Positions 56,875-64,000 of a stretch of 64,000 nucleotides of DNA are shown here, piece after piece (the first letter of the stretch is position 1; every line of letters begins with the position of its first letter). The stretch comes from Thalassocella blandensis (GTDB taxonomy: Bacteria > Pseudomonadota > Gammaproteobacteria > Pseudomonadales > Cellvibrionaceae). The DNA is taken from the NCBI GenBank assembly GCA_902141825.1, contig CABFPG010000002.1, positions 682,001 through 746,000 of the forward strand. Direction: 5' to 3'. The position numbers were made by a program, and so were the translations under genes. The notes under the pieces were generated by a model that saw only the letters and a program-made list of their open reading frames with translations, did no database searches and was not told where the DNA came from.

Positions 56875-57840
56875 ATGTCTACCCTTCAAGAAATACAGAC
56901 CTTAAAACAGTGGCTGGACGGACAAATTGTCGGTCAGCCAAAGCTCATCGACCGTTTATTAATCGCCCTTGTTGCCGATGGACACATACTGGTGGAAGGC
57001 GCTCCCGGTCTTGCTAAAACCAAAGCGATTAAAACCCTTTCAGAAGGAATTGAAGGAGACTTTCATCGCGTTCAGTTTACCCCGGATTTATTACCTTCCG
57101 ATGTTACCGGCACGGATATTTACCGACCAGAAACCGGTACATTCGATTTTCAACACGGGCCTATTTTTCACAATCTTGTATTGGCCGACGAAATAAACCG
57201 CGCCCCGGCAAAGGTACAGTCAGCCTTACTGGAGGCCATGGCAGAACGGCAGATCAGCGTGGGGAAATCGACCTACAAACTGCCCGAACTGTTTTTGGTT
57301 ATGGCCACCCAAAACCCCATTGAACAGGAAGGCACCTACCCGTTACCGGAAGCACAACTCGACCGGTTTCTCATGCATGTTCGGGTAGATTTTCCTTCTG
57401 CAGAAGCAGAAAAGCTCATCTTAAAACTCAGTCGAGCAGAAGCCAGTATCACAGGAAAACCTGCTCCCATGGCTGCTGCAGTATCACAGGCAACCCTGCT
57501 CGCCGCACGTGAAGAAGCATTGAACATTCACATGGCAGACGCCGTTGAAGATTACATTGTCGCGCTCACCACCGCGACGCGTCAGCCTGACGCCTACGGT
57601 GAGGACTTTGCTCGCTGGCTGGAATTCGGCGTGAGCCCTCGCGCAACGATCAGTCTGGACCGCTGCGCCCGCGCCCACGCATATTTACAAGACAAAGACT
57701 TTGTCAGCCCAGACGATGTGCGCTTAGTGGTGCACGATGTGTTCCGACATCGTTTAATTCTGAGCTTCGAAGCTGAAGCGAACGGCATGACAGCAGATGC
57801 CATTATTGATGAACTGATAAAACGTGTGCCTTTGGTATAA
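56875..57840 (+). CDS. MoxR-family AAA+ ATPase
   Basis: 321 aa. Walker A is GAPGLAKTKAI (the GxxGxxKT variant typical of MoxR) at about residue 43, Walker B LADEINRAPAKVQSALLEAM near 105, and sensor NPIEQEGTYPLPEAQLDRF. A lid domain completes the protein. It acts as a chaperone-like ATPase working with the von Willebrand A proteins encoded downstream in the same operon; the client protein is not known. Confidence 0.93.
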   Translation: MSTLQEIQTLKQWLDGQIVGQPKLIDRLLIALVADGHILVEGAPGLAKTKAIKTLSEGIEGDFHRVQFTPDLLPSDVTGTDIYRPETGTFDFQHGPIFHNLVLADEINRAPAKVQSALLEAMAERQISVGKSTYKLPELFLVMATQNPIEQEGTYPLPEAQLDRFLMHVRVDFPSAEAEKLILKLSRAEASITGKPAPMAAAVSQATLLAAREEALNIHMADAVEDYIVALTTATRQPDAYGEDFARWLEFGVSPRATISLDRCARAHAYLQDKDFVSPDDVRLVVHDVFRHRLILSFEAEANGMTADAIIDELIKRVPLV

Positions 57841-57854
57841 AACAGGAACCATTC

Positions 57855-58826
57855 ATGGCTTTGATGGGCAAACGAAATACCCGGCAAAATTCCGACGAAG
57901 GAGTCTACACCTCAGTCGATAGTTTATTAAGACTGAGGCACGTTGCTAAAGATTTATCGTTGGACCGCCGCAAAAAAAGTACGGCATTGGTAGATGGGGA
58001 TAGTCGCACACATTTCCGTGGACGAGGAATGGAGTTCGCGGAAGTCCGGCCCTATCAGCCAGGTGACGACATTCGTAATATTGACTGGCGAGTTACCGCC
58101 CGTACCCAAACCACCTATACCAAGCTGTTCCAGGAAGAACGAGAAAGACCAGTGTATATTCTGGTAGACCAGCGTGCACCGATGTTCTTCGGCAGTGAGA
58201 CGCAATTTAAATCCGTTATGGCCGCGCGAATTGCTGCCATTATTGGATGGACAGCATTGCAAAATAATGATCGCATTGGCGGGCTGGTATTTTCCGACAC
58301 AGAGCAAACGGACTCCAAAGCCCGTCGCGGCAAACATGCGATGCTCAGTCTCATTCATCAACTTCATACTTATAACACCCAACTGACTTCTCCGGTCGTA
58401 CAGAAACGCAGTAACAGCATGATTGACATGCTGCACGATCTGCGCCGGGTGTCCAAACCTGGAAGTGCCGTGTTTATTATCAGTGATTTCCATGATTTTG
58501 ATACGCATTGCGCTGAACCACTGAGCATACTGTCTCGTCATAGTGATGTAACCTGCATTCATGTCTATGACAAATTGGAAAGCGCCTTACCTCGCCAGGG
58601 CAATCTCACTATTTCAGATGGCCAACACAAATTAACACTTTCCAGCCAGTCGCTTGCGTTTACGCAGGCATTCTCAAAAAGTTTTGACGATGCCTGCATG
58701 ACCTTACGCAAAGCCTGCACCAATTCAGCATGTGCTTATGCCACCACCACGGTAGGCTATTCAGCCGAAGCTTTGGCTCAGGATTTATTCACCCACAAGC
58801 GACGTAGAACAACCAAGAATTCTTAA
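57855..58826 (+). CDS. DUF58 protein (vWA-like)
   Basis: 323 aa. The conserved DUF58 segment is visible: HFRGRGMEFAEVRPYQPGDD and RNIDWRVTARTQTTYTKLFQ. A vWA-like half follows (FIISDFHDFD). Standard second gene in MoxR operons; starts 14 bp after moxR. Predicted partner of the MoxR ATPase; biochemical role unknown. Confidence 0.92.
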   Translation: MALMGKRNTRQNSDEGVYTSVDSLLRLRHVAKDLSLDRRKKSTALVDGDSRTHFRGRGMEFAEVRPYQPGDDIRNIDWRVTARTQTTYTKLFQEERERPVYILVDQRAPMFFGSETQFKSVMAARIAAIIGWTALQNNDRIGGLVFSDTEQTDSKARRGKHAMLSLIHQLHTYNTQLTSPVVQKRSNSMIDMLHDLRRVSKPGSAVFIISDFHDFDTHCAEPLSILSRHSDVTCIHVYDKLESALPRQGNLTISDGQHKLTLSSQSLAFTQAFSKSFDDACMTLRKACTNSACAYATTTVGYSAEALAQDLFTHKRRRTTKNS

Positions 58827-58830
58827 CGCC

Positions 58831-59592
58831 ATGGCCAAAGACGTAACCCCTTCAACGCAAGAACAACAGACAGAACCACCACTGTCCGCTGCCCCCTATC
58901 TGCCGGCTACTAACGCTGCGAGCCCAATGGCTCCCACCAATGCCATGGCACCACCAGGATCTCAAGCGGCAAATCCACTGCAACAGCAAAAGGCGCAATT
59001 GCTGGCGCAGCTAAATGACGTTAAAACGCCCGATAACATTGGCCTTTGGCCGCCTGCCATCGGCTGGTGGATAGTGGCCGCCATACTAATCGCCGGGGCT
59101 GTCACTGGCACACGTGCCGCACTCCGGAAGTATAAAAACAATCGCTATCGGCATCAGGCATTGCAAAAACTTCAACAACTGGAACAGGCTGAAAGCACGC
59201 CCCCTGCAGTGTCACTTACTCACACGTTGCAAATGCTCAAGCAATGTATGTTTACCGCTTACCCTGGCGCACGCCTGTATGTTGGAGGTTTACATGGTCA
59301 GGAATTTATTACCCTGCTGGAGTTGACCTGCGAAAAATCTCACTTCCAAAAATTCGACGGATATATAAGCCGCATTTTGTACTCACCGTCACCGGAAATT
59401 GAGCATCAACAACATTCCGCGTTGCTGCAGGAAGCGAAAACCTGGATCAAAAACCATAAGGCCCTTGACGCAACTCGCTTCAAAGCCCTGCTGCAAAATC
59501 AATTTGGGGAAAAGCTGACTACCAGCGCAGAAGCAACAGCTACCGCCAGAAATGGAGCTAACAATGGAGGAAACTTCTATGCTTCAGTTTGA
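58831..59592 (+). CDS. DUF4381 membrane protein
   Basis: 253 aa. A Pro/Ala-rich N-terminus (residues 12-55) precedes a single membrane segment (WPPAIGWWIVAAILIAGAV, about 70-90), then a cytoplasmic helical domain. DUF4381 proteins occupy this place in Bat operons. The stop overlaps the next gene by 14 bp. Function unknown beyond the operon context. Confidence 0.85.
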   Translation: MAKDVTPSTQEQQTEPPLSAAPYLPATNAASPMAPTNAMAPPGSQAANPLQQQKAQLLAQLNDVKTPDNIGLWPPAIGWWIVAAILIAGAVTGTRAALRKYKNNRYRHQALQKLQQLEQAESTPPAVSLTHTLQMLKQCMFTAYPGARLYVGGLHGQEFITLLELTCEKSHFQKFDGYISRILYSPSPEIEHQQHSALLQEAKTWIKNHKALDATRFKALLQNQFGEKLTTSAEATATARNGANNGGNFYASV

Positions 59593-60634
59593 ATGGCTAT
59601 GGGTGTTTTTCCTGCTTCCGCTGCCTTTGCTTTGCTTTCTGTTACTGCCACGAGCCAAACGTGAGGAAGCCGCGTTAAGCGTCCCTTTCTTTAAACGTGC
59701 CGAGACTGTTTTCGCCAGTAACGAGGGCTTTGGCTCAAGTAAAAACCTGATAAACCGATTGTTTTTGGCCCTCATCTGGCTGGCACTATTGTTTGCGGCC
59801 TCTAAACCTCTTTGGGTGGGAGATCCCATCCAAATTCCCGCCAGTGGGCGAGATTTAATGTTGGCGGTAGACCTTTCGGACAGCATGAAAAAGGCGGACA
59901 TGGTGGTGCAAGGCCAACAGATTGCCCGTATTCTTATTGTAAAACATGTGGTGGGAGAATTTGTTAAACGACGGGAAAGCGACCGCATCGGCTTAATTCT
60001 CTTTGGAACAAACGCGTACTTACAGGCCCCCTTAACATTCGACAAAAGCACGGTAAAACAACTGCTGGACGAAGCGATGTTGAATATGGCCGGCCCAAAT
60101 ACTGCGATTGGCGATGCCATAGGACTGGCAATAAAAAGATTAAAAGACCGTCCCGACTCACAACGCGTGCTCATACTTTTAACCGACGGCGCGAATACAG
60201 CAGGTGAAGTTTCACCGAGACAAGCGGCTGACCTGGCCAAACAAGCCGGTCTGAAAATTTATACCGTGGGGATTGGTGCGGATGAAATGATGGTTCGCGG
60301 CGGTTTCTTCGGTGGATTTAATCGCCGCGTCAATCCTTCAGCAGATCTTGATGAAGACACCCTCACCTACATTGCCGACACCACCGGCGGGCGGTATTTT
60401 CGTGCGCGCAACCCACAGGAACTTGAGCAGATTTATCAAGAGATCGACAAACTCGAACCCATTGAACAGGAAGCAGAGGTATTTCGTCCTACCAAAGCTT
60501 TGTACTACTGGCCCCTTGCCTTAGCTTTTGCCCTGAGTTTACTTCTTGCTTTCATCACCGCATTTAACGGCATGCGCTTTCAATTCAGGGGAAATGAACT
60601 TAAGGAGAATGCTCTTAAGGAGAGTGAACAATGA
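59579..60634 (+). CDS. BatA-like von Willebrand factor A membrane protein
   Basis: 351 aa from ATG 59579 with GGAGG 9 bp upstream; the frame is open a little further. Two N-terminal membrane segments (LWVFFLLPLPLLCFLLL and LFLALIWLALLFAAS) precede a vWA domain whose MIDAS begins DLSDSM and continues ILFGTNAYLQAPLTF and LILLTDGANTAG. A C-terminal membrane helix (YYWPLALAFALSLLLAFITAF) closes it. Like BatA of Bacteroides, it should bind metal and protein ligands in the periplasm. Confidence 0.9.
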   Translation: MLQFEWLWVFFLLPLPLLCFLLLPRAKREEAALSVPFFKRAETVFASNEGFGSSKNLINRLFLALIWLALLFAASKPLWVGDPIQIPASGRDLMLAVDLSDSMKKADMVVQGQQIARILIVKHVVGEFVKRRESDRIGLILFGTNAYLQAPLTFDKSTVKQLLDEAMLNMAGPNTAIGDAIGLAIKRLKDRPDSQRVLILLTDGANTAGEVSPRQAADLAKQAGLKIYTVGIGADEMMVRGGFFGGFNRRVNPSADLDEDTLTYIADTTGGRYFRARNPQELEQIYQEIDKLEPIEQEAEVFRPTKALYYWPLALAFALSLLLAFITAFNGMRFQFRGNELKENALKESEQ

Positions 60635-62658
60635 CAGAGTTTTTAGTCAACTTTCACTTTTTACGCCCCTGGTGGTTATTGACCATTTTACCCGCGGTCA
60701 TCATGTTTTATTTATTATTAAGCCATCAACGTCGCAGCAGCCAATGGCAGAAAATAATTGACGAAAAGTTATTACCCTATTTGTTAGATGGACATTTTTC
60801 ACCAACGAAAAAGCTCCCGCTGTTTGCCCTATTGACACTCTGGCTCATTGCCAGCATTGGTTTAGCAGGCCCAGCCTGGCAAAAGATTGAATTGCCCGTG
60901 CAAAAAGAAATTTCTGCACTTATGGTTCTTTGGGATCTGTCACCTTCGATGGAAGCAGAAGACCTGAAGCCTTCACGCTTGACGCGCGCGCGCTTAAAAC
61001 TGATCGATTTGCTTGACGAGCGCAAAGAAGGTTTGACAGGCCTGATTGTCTACTCCGGGGATGCGCACATGGTAACACCATTGACAGACGACACCCGCAC
61101 AATCGAAAGTCAGCTCGGCGGGCTCTCTCCTGCCATTATGCCGAGCCGAGGCAGCAACATCGAAAAAGCCGTACAAATGGCGGATCAGGCAATGCTGGAT
61201 GCCGGCATTACCAAGGGCAAAATATTAATTCTCACTGATGGCATTGCAGAAAATGCCGTATCTGAATTGAAAAGCATTGGTCGCAGTCTTCCCCACCAAG
61301 TCACCATTTGGGGCATCGGCACGACACAAGGTGCGCCGATACCACTCGCCACTGGAGGCTTTGCACGTTCAGGTTCTGGCGAGATTGTGATTGCCAAACT
61401 CGATGAAGATACACTGAATAATGCCGCTTCGGCACTAAGCGGTCTCTATGTGCCGTTTAGCAATGATGAGCTGGATATTAAAACCATTCTCAACTTCAGC
61501 CTGAACGACGACACACACCTGGAACAAAAGGATAAACGCTCCTTTGATCAATGGAATGAACAAGGTCACTGGCTGGCGTTAATACTGCTGCCTTTTGCCG
61601 CTTTCGCGTTTCGTCGAGGCTGGTTACTTTGCATAACGCTGATGTTGTATCTGGCCTCTCCTCCACCGGTTTACGCCTTCGGCTGGCAGGATTTATGGCA
61701 AACCAAAGATCAGCAAGCCCAACAAAAACTGGAGCAGGCACCGGAAGAAGCCGCTGAACTGTTTAACAATAAAGACTGGAAAGCCGCCGCCCAATACAAA
61801 GCCGGTGACTTTCAGTCTGCGCAAAAGCACTATGGTCAGGGAACGTCCCCTCAGGACCTCTACAATTACGCCAACACTCTCACCCAGCAGGGTGACTATG
61901 ACAACGCCATTGCCAATTACAATAAAGCGCTGCAACAAAATCCGGATCTAAAAGAAGCGGCGGAAAACAAGGCTATTGCTGAACAGCTGAAACAACTAGA
62001 GCAACAAGCGCAACAAAACCAGCAGCAAAACGGTGAAGGTGAAAACAGCGAGCAGAATCAAAACTCCCAACAGCAACAGGGCCAAAACCAGCAAGGTCAA
62101 AACCAGCAAAACCAGTCGCAGCAAGGTCAGCAACAGGATGGCCAGCAGAACAGCCCCGAGCAAAGCGGTCAACAGCAAAATGGTGACCAGCAAGGCGAGC
62201 AGCAACAAAATCAAGGGCAGAAGCAAGGTGATCAAAAACAGGATCAGCAACAAGGCCAGCAACAAGCTGAAGATAACAACGCACAGCAAATGCAGGAAAA
62301 CCAGGCATCTCAAGAACAGCAGGAAGCAATGCAGCAGCAATATGCCAAACAGCAGGGAGAGGAAAACAGTAGTGACGATGCCACTGAACAGCAAGCACAA
62401 ATAATGCAACAAGCGCAGCAGGAGCAAGAGCAAGACCCACAATCTCCGGAAGGCCAGCAGCAAGTCATGCGTATGACGCCTGAAATGCAGGAACAAAAAG
62501 AAGCGAAACAGGCACTGGAGCAATGGCTGCGCAAAGTGCCGGATGACCCCAGCGGTTTACTCCGCAATAAATTTCAGTACGAACACAATCAACGCCAACG
62601 CGAGATGACGGAACGACAGTTGAGAGCTCCGGATAATGCTCCAAGTGAAAGATGGTAA
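60631..62658 (+). CDS. BatB-like vWA protein with TPR and Gln-rich tail
   Basis: 675 aa. Two N-terminal membrane segments, a vWA domain with MIDAS DLSPSM and ILTDGIAENA, a membrane pair near residues 310-350, then two to three TPR units (NNKDWKAAAQYKAGDF, YNYANTLTQQGDYDNAIANY). A ~170-residue low-complexity region rich in Gln, Asn, Gly and Glu follows (about 465-640). This corresponds to BatB fused to the TPR protein BatC. Overlaps the preceding stop by 4 bp (ATGA). Confidence 0.92.
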   Translation: MTEFLVNFHFLRPWWLLTILPAVIMFYLLLSHQRRSSQWQKIIDEKLLPYLLDGHFSPTKKLPLFALLTLWLIASIGLAGPAWQKIELPVQKEISALMVLWDLSPSMEAEDLKPSRLTRARLKLIDLLDERKEGLTGLIVYSGDAHMVTPLTDDTRTIESQLGGLSPAIMPSRGSNIEKAVQMADQAMLDAGITKGKILILTDGIAENAVSELKSIGRSLPHQVTIWGIGTTQGAPIPLATGGFARSGSGEIVIAKLDEDTLNNAASALSGLYVPFSNDELDIKTILNFSLNDDTHLEQKDKRSFDQWNEQGHWLALILLPFAAFAFRRGWLLCITLMLYLASPPPVYAFGWQDLWQTKDQQAQQKLEQAPEEAAELFNNKDWKAAAQYKAGDFQSAQKHYGQGTSPQDLYNYANTLTQQGDYDNAIANYNKALQQNPDLKEAAENKAIAEQLKQLEQQAQQNQQQNGEGENSEQNQNSQQQQGQNQQGQNQQNQSQQGQQQDGQQNSPEQSGQQQNGDQQGEQQQNQGQKQGDQKQDQQQGQQQAEDNNAQQMQENQASQEQQEAMQQQYAKQQGEENSSDDATEQQAQIMQQAQQEQEQDPQSPEGQQQVMRMTPEMQEQKEAKQALEQWLRKVPDDPSGLLRNKFQYEHNQRQREMTERQLRAPDNAPSERW

Positions 62659-62665
62659 TTAAATA

Positions 62666-64000
62666 ATGACAACAGTTTTACGATTTTCTCAGAAATTTAA
62701 GCTCCTGATTTGCCTGGTGGTAAGCCTGTTTCTCAGCAATGCTTTGTTAGCCAACGCAGCTCGGGCGGACGACCTCACCGCAACACTGGATCGCAACAAC
62801 ATTTCGTTGAACGAATCCGTGCAATTAACCATTCGCTACAGCGGTAAACAAAACGTCAATGCTCCCGGCTTTAGTGAGCTGGAAACCTTGTTCGACGTAG
62901 TGTCGAACAACCGCAGTAATCAATTCATCAGCCGCAACGGGGAAATCACTTCATTTACCGAATGGCAATTAACATTAATTCCTAAAAAAGAAGGCAAACT
63001 GTTAATTCCGGCGTTTACGGTTGCCGGCTCCACCAGCCAACCAATGGTTGTAAATGTGCGTGCCGCTGCCGATAATCCCGTGGGAGCCCAGCGCGATGTT
63101 TTTTTGGAGACGGATATCGAGAGTGATCCAATCTACGTACAACAGCAACTGCTAGTTACGTATCGCCTGTATTTCACCAAGTCCATCAACGGTGTAGATT
63201 CAACTCCGTTTTCCGTACCGGATGCCATTGTCGAAGAGTTGCCGACTCGTCAGTTTACCCGCACGATTGATGGCCGAGATTTCCGTGTAGCTGAAGTTCG
63301 CTATGCAGTGTTCCCACAAACCAGCGGGACTCTCGATATACCTGCACTCAACTGGGATATTCGCGTCGCGACCAATAGTCGGGTGAATTCTATTTACGGT
63401 TTATCTGGTCGTTACGAGTTACGACGTGAACGCACAGATGCCAAGTCAATTGAAGTAAAACCGCAGCCGGCAGCTTTTCCCGCGAATGCCGCCTGGATAC
63501 CCGCAAGTGATGTAAAACTGGAGCAAAACTGGAGTGGCGACCCCAGTCAATTTAAAGTAGGAGAACCCATCACTCGCACCTTGACCTTAAACGCCCAGGG
63601 ACTTATGTCTTCCCAACTGCCTAAGCTTTTAAAAGAGTCCCAATTGAACGAGGTAAAGGTTTATACGGAACAGCCAACCCTGAATGATGAACACGGCGAT
63701 AACGGCATGAGTTCTTCACGCATGGAAAGTGCTGCAGTGATTGTTTCTCAAAATGGAAAAACCACATTGCCTGCCGTTCGTATTCCTTGGTGGGATGTCA
63801 AATCTGACTCATTAAAATATGCCGAAATCCCGGCACAGCAGGTTACCGCCAGCGGTTCCGTATCCAATGCGAGTTATGAACAACAACCTACAACTCAAAC
63901 CCCAACGGAATCCCTTGAACATGCAGGTGTACCAGCAGGTACGTTGGCAGAATTAAATTTGTGGCGCTTACTCGCCGTCGTATTTGGGCTAAGCAGCTTA
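62666..64000 (+). CDS. BatD-like protein (partial, runs off right edge)
   Basis: At least 445 residues from ATG 62666, 7 bp after the BatB stop. Residues 1-36 are a signal peptide (LLICLVVSLFLSNALLANAA). The repeated beta domains and motifs such as TIRYSGKQNVNAPGFSELE and FVVYFTKSINGV-like strands fit BatD. It lies at the end of the operon and would be periplasmic with a C-terminal membrane segment, which is probably just beyond the right edge. Confidence 0.88.
   Translation, partial: MTTVLRFSQKFKLLICLVVSLFLSNALLANAARADDLTATLDRNNISLNESVQLTIRYSGKQNVNAPGFSELETLFDVVSNNRSNQFISRNGEITSFTEWQLTLIPKKEGKLLIPAFTVAGSTSQPMVVNVRAAADNPVGAQRDVFLETDIESDPIYVQQQLLVTYRLYFTKSINGVDSTPFSVPDAIVEELPTRQFTRTIDGRDFRVAEVRYAVFPQTSGTLDIPALNWDIRVATNSRVNSIYGLSGRYELRRERTDAKSIEVKPQPAAFPANAAWIPASDVKLEQNWSGDPSQFKVGEPITRTLTLNAQGLMSSQLPKLLKESQLNEVKVYTEQPTLNDEHGDNGMSSSRMESAAVIVSQNGKTTLPAVRIPWWDVKSDSLKYAEIPAQQVTASGSVSNASYEQQPTTQTPTESLEHAGVPAGTLAELNLWRLLAVVFGLSSL

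Overview
The window is a piece of a gammaproteobacterial chromosome carrying most of a lambda-like siphophage prophage. The host genes (FadAB with its usual alpha/beta subunits, a FabY-type beta-ketoacyl synthase, the large NAD-dependent glutamate dehydrogenase, RlmKL, RMF, class 2 PyrD, PpnP, a DUF2835 protein) fit a marine or cellulolytic member of the Cellvibrionaceae/Pseudomonadales. That placement is inferred from gene content and was not tested by any search.

Positions 1 to about 31,577 are prophage. Read leftward from 16,955, the late genes run holin, amidase, a small coupled gene, a 994-aa beta-propeller/Ig-like protein, small and large terminase, gpW, portal, a fused ClpP-like protease/major capsid gene, DUF2190 decoration protein, gpFII-like connector, Z, U, V, G/GT (with a -1 slippery site), tape measure, M, L and the start of K. 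The order matches lambda and runs off the left edge. The control region lies at 17.0-22.6 kb. The leftward early operon is cro-like, a terminator, a CII-like gene, a PriCT/TOPRIM primase, an SF3 helicase, an iteron-like array and a Q-like gene, followed by a candidate late promoter and two tandem terminators in front of lysis. The divergent repressor gene is flanked by copies of one operator (consensus TTAGTATTTTACTAA), and two more copies sit over the promoter of the rightward operon. That operon (22.6-30.4 kb) begins with a KilAC-like antirepressor, carries overlapping xis and int, and holds many small genes, a PAPS-reductase-like PP-loop protein and an HNH nuclease. It ends at a clear terminator at 30,454-30,480.

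Between the prophage genes and an intact tRNA-Leu(UAG) at 31,577-31,661 lie a LexA-type box, a five-codon ORF, a perfect 12-bp hairpin and a 47-aa small ORF. The 3' end of the tRNA faces the prophage, so this tRNA is the likely attachment site; the other end is outside the window.

The host part (31.7-64 kb) holds fadBA, a PuuR-type regulator, fabY facing a GlxA-type AraC regulator, a small heat-shock protein, DUF503, a short HPF, a diguanylate cyclase, ppnP, uvrB, rlmKL, rmf, pyrD, a DUF2835 gene, gdhB, and an operon of MoxR, DUF58, DUF4381, BatA-like, BatB-like with TPR and a Gln-rich tail, and BatD (cut by the right edge). Several host intergenic regions carry short tandem repeats with periods of 11, 15, 16 and 18 bp, each with a different sequence.
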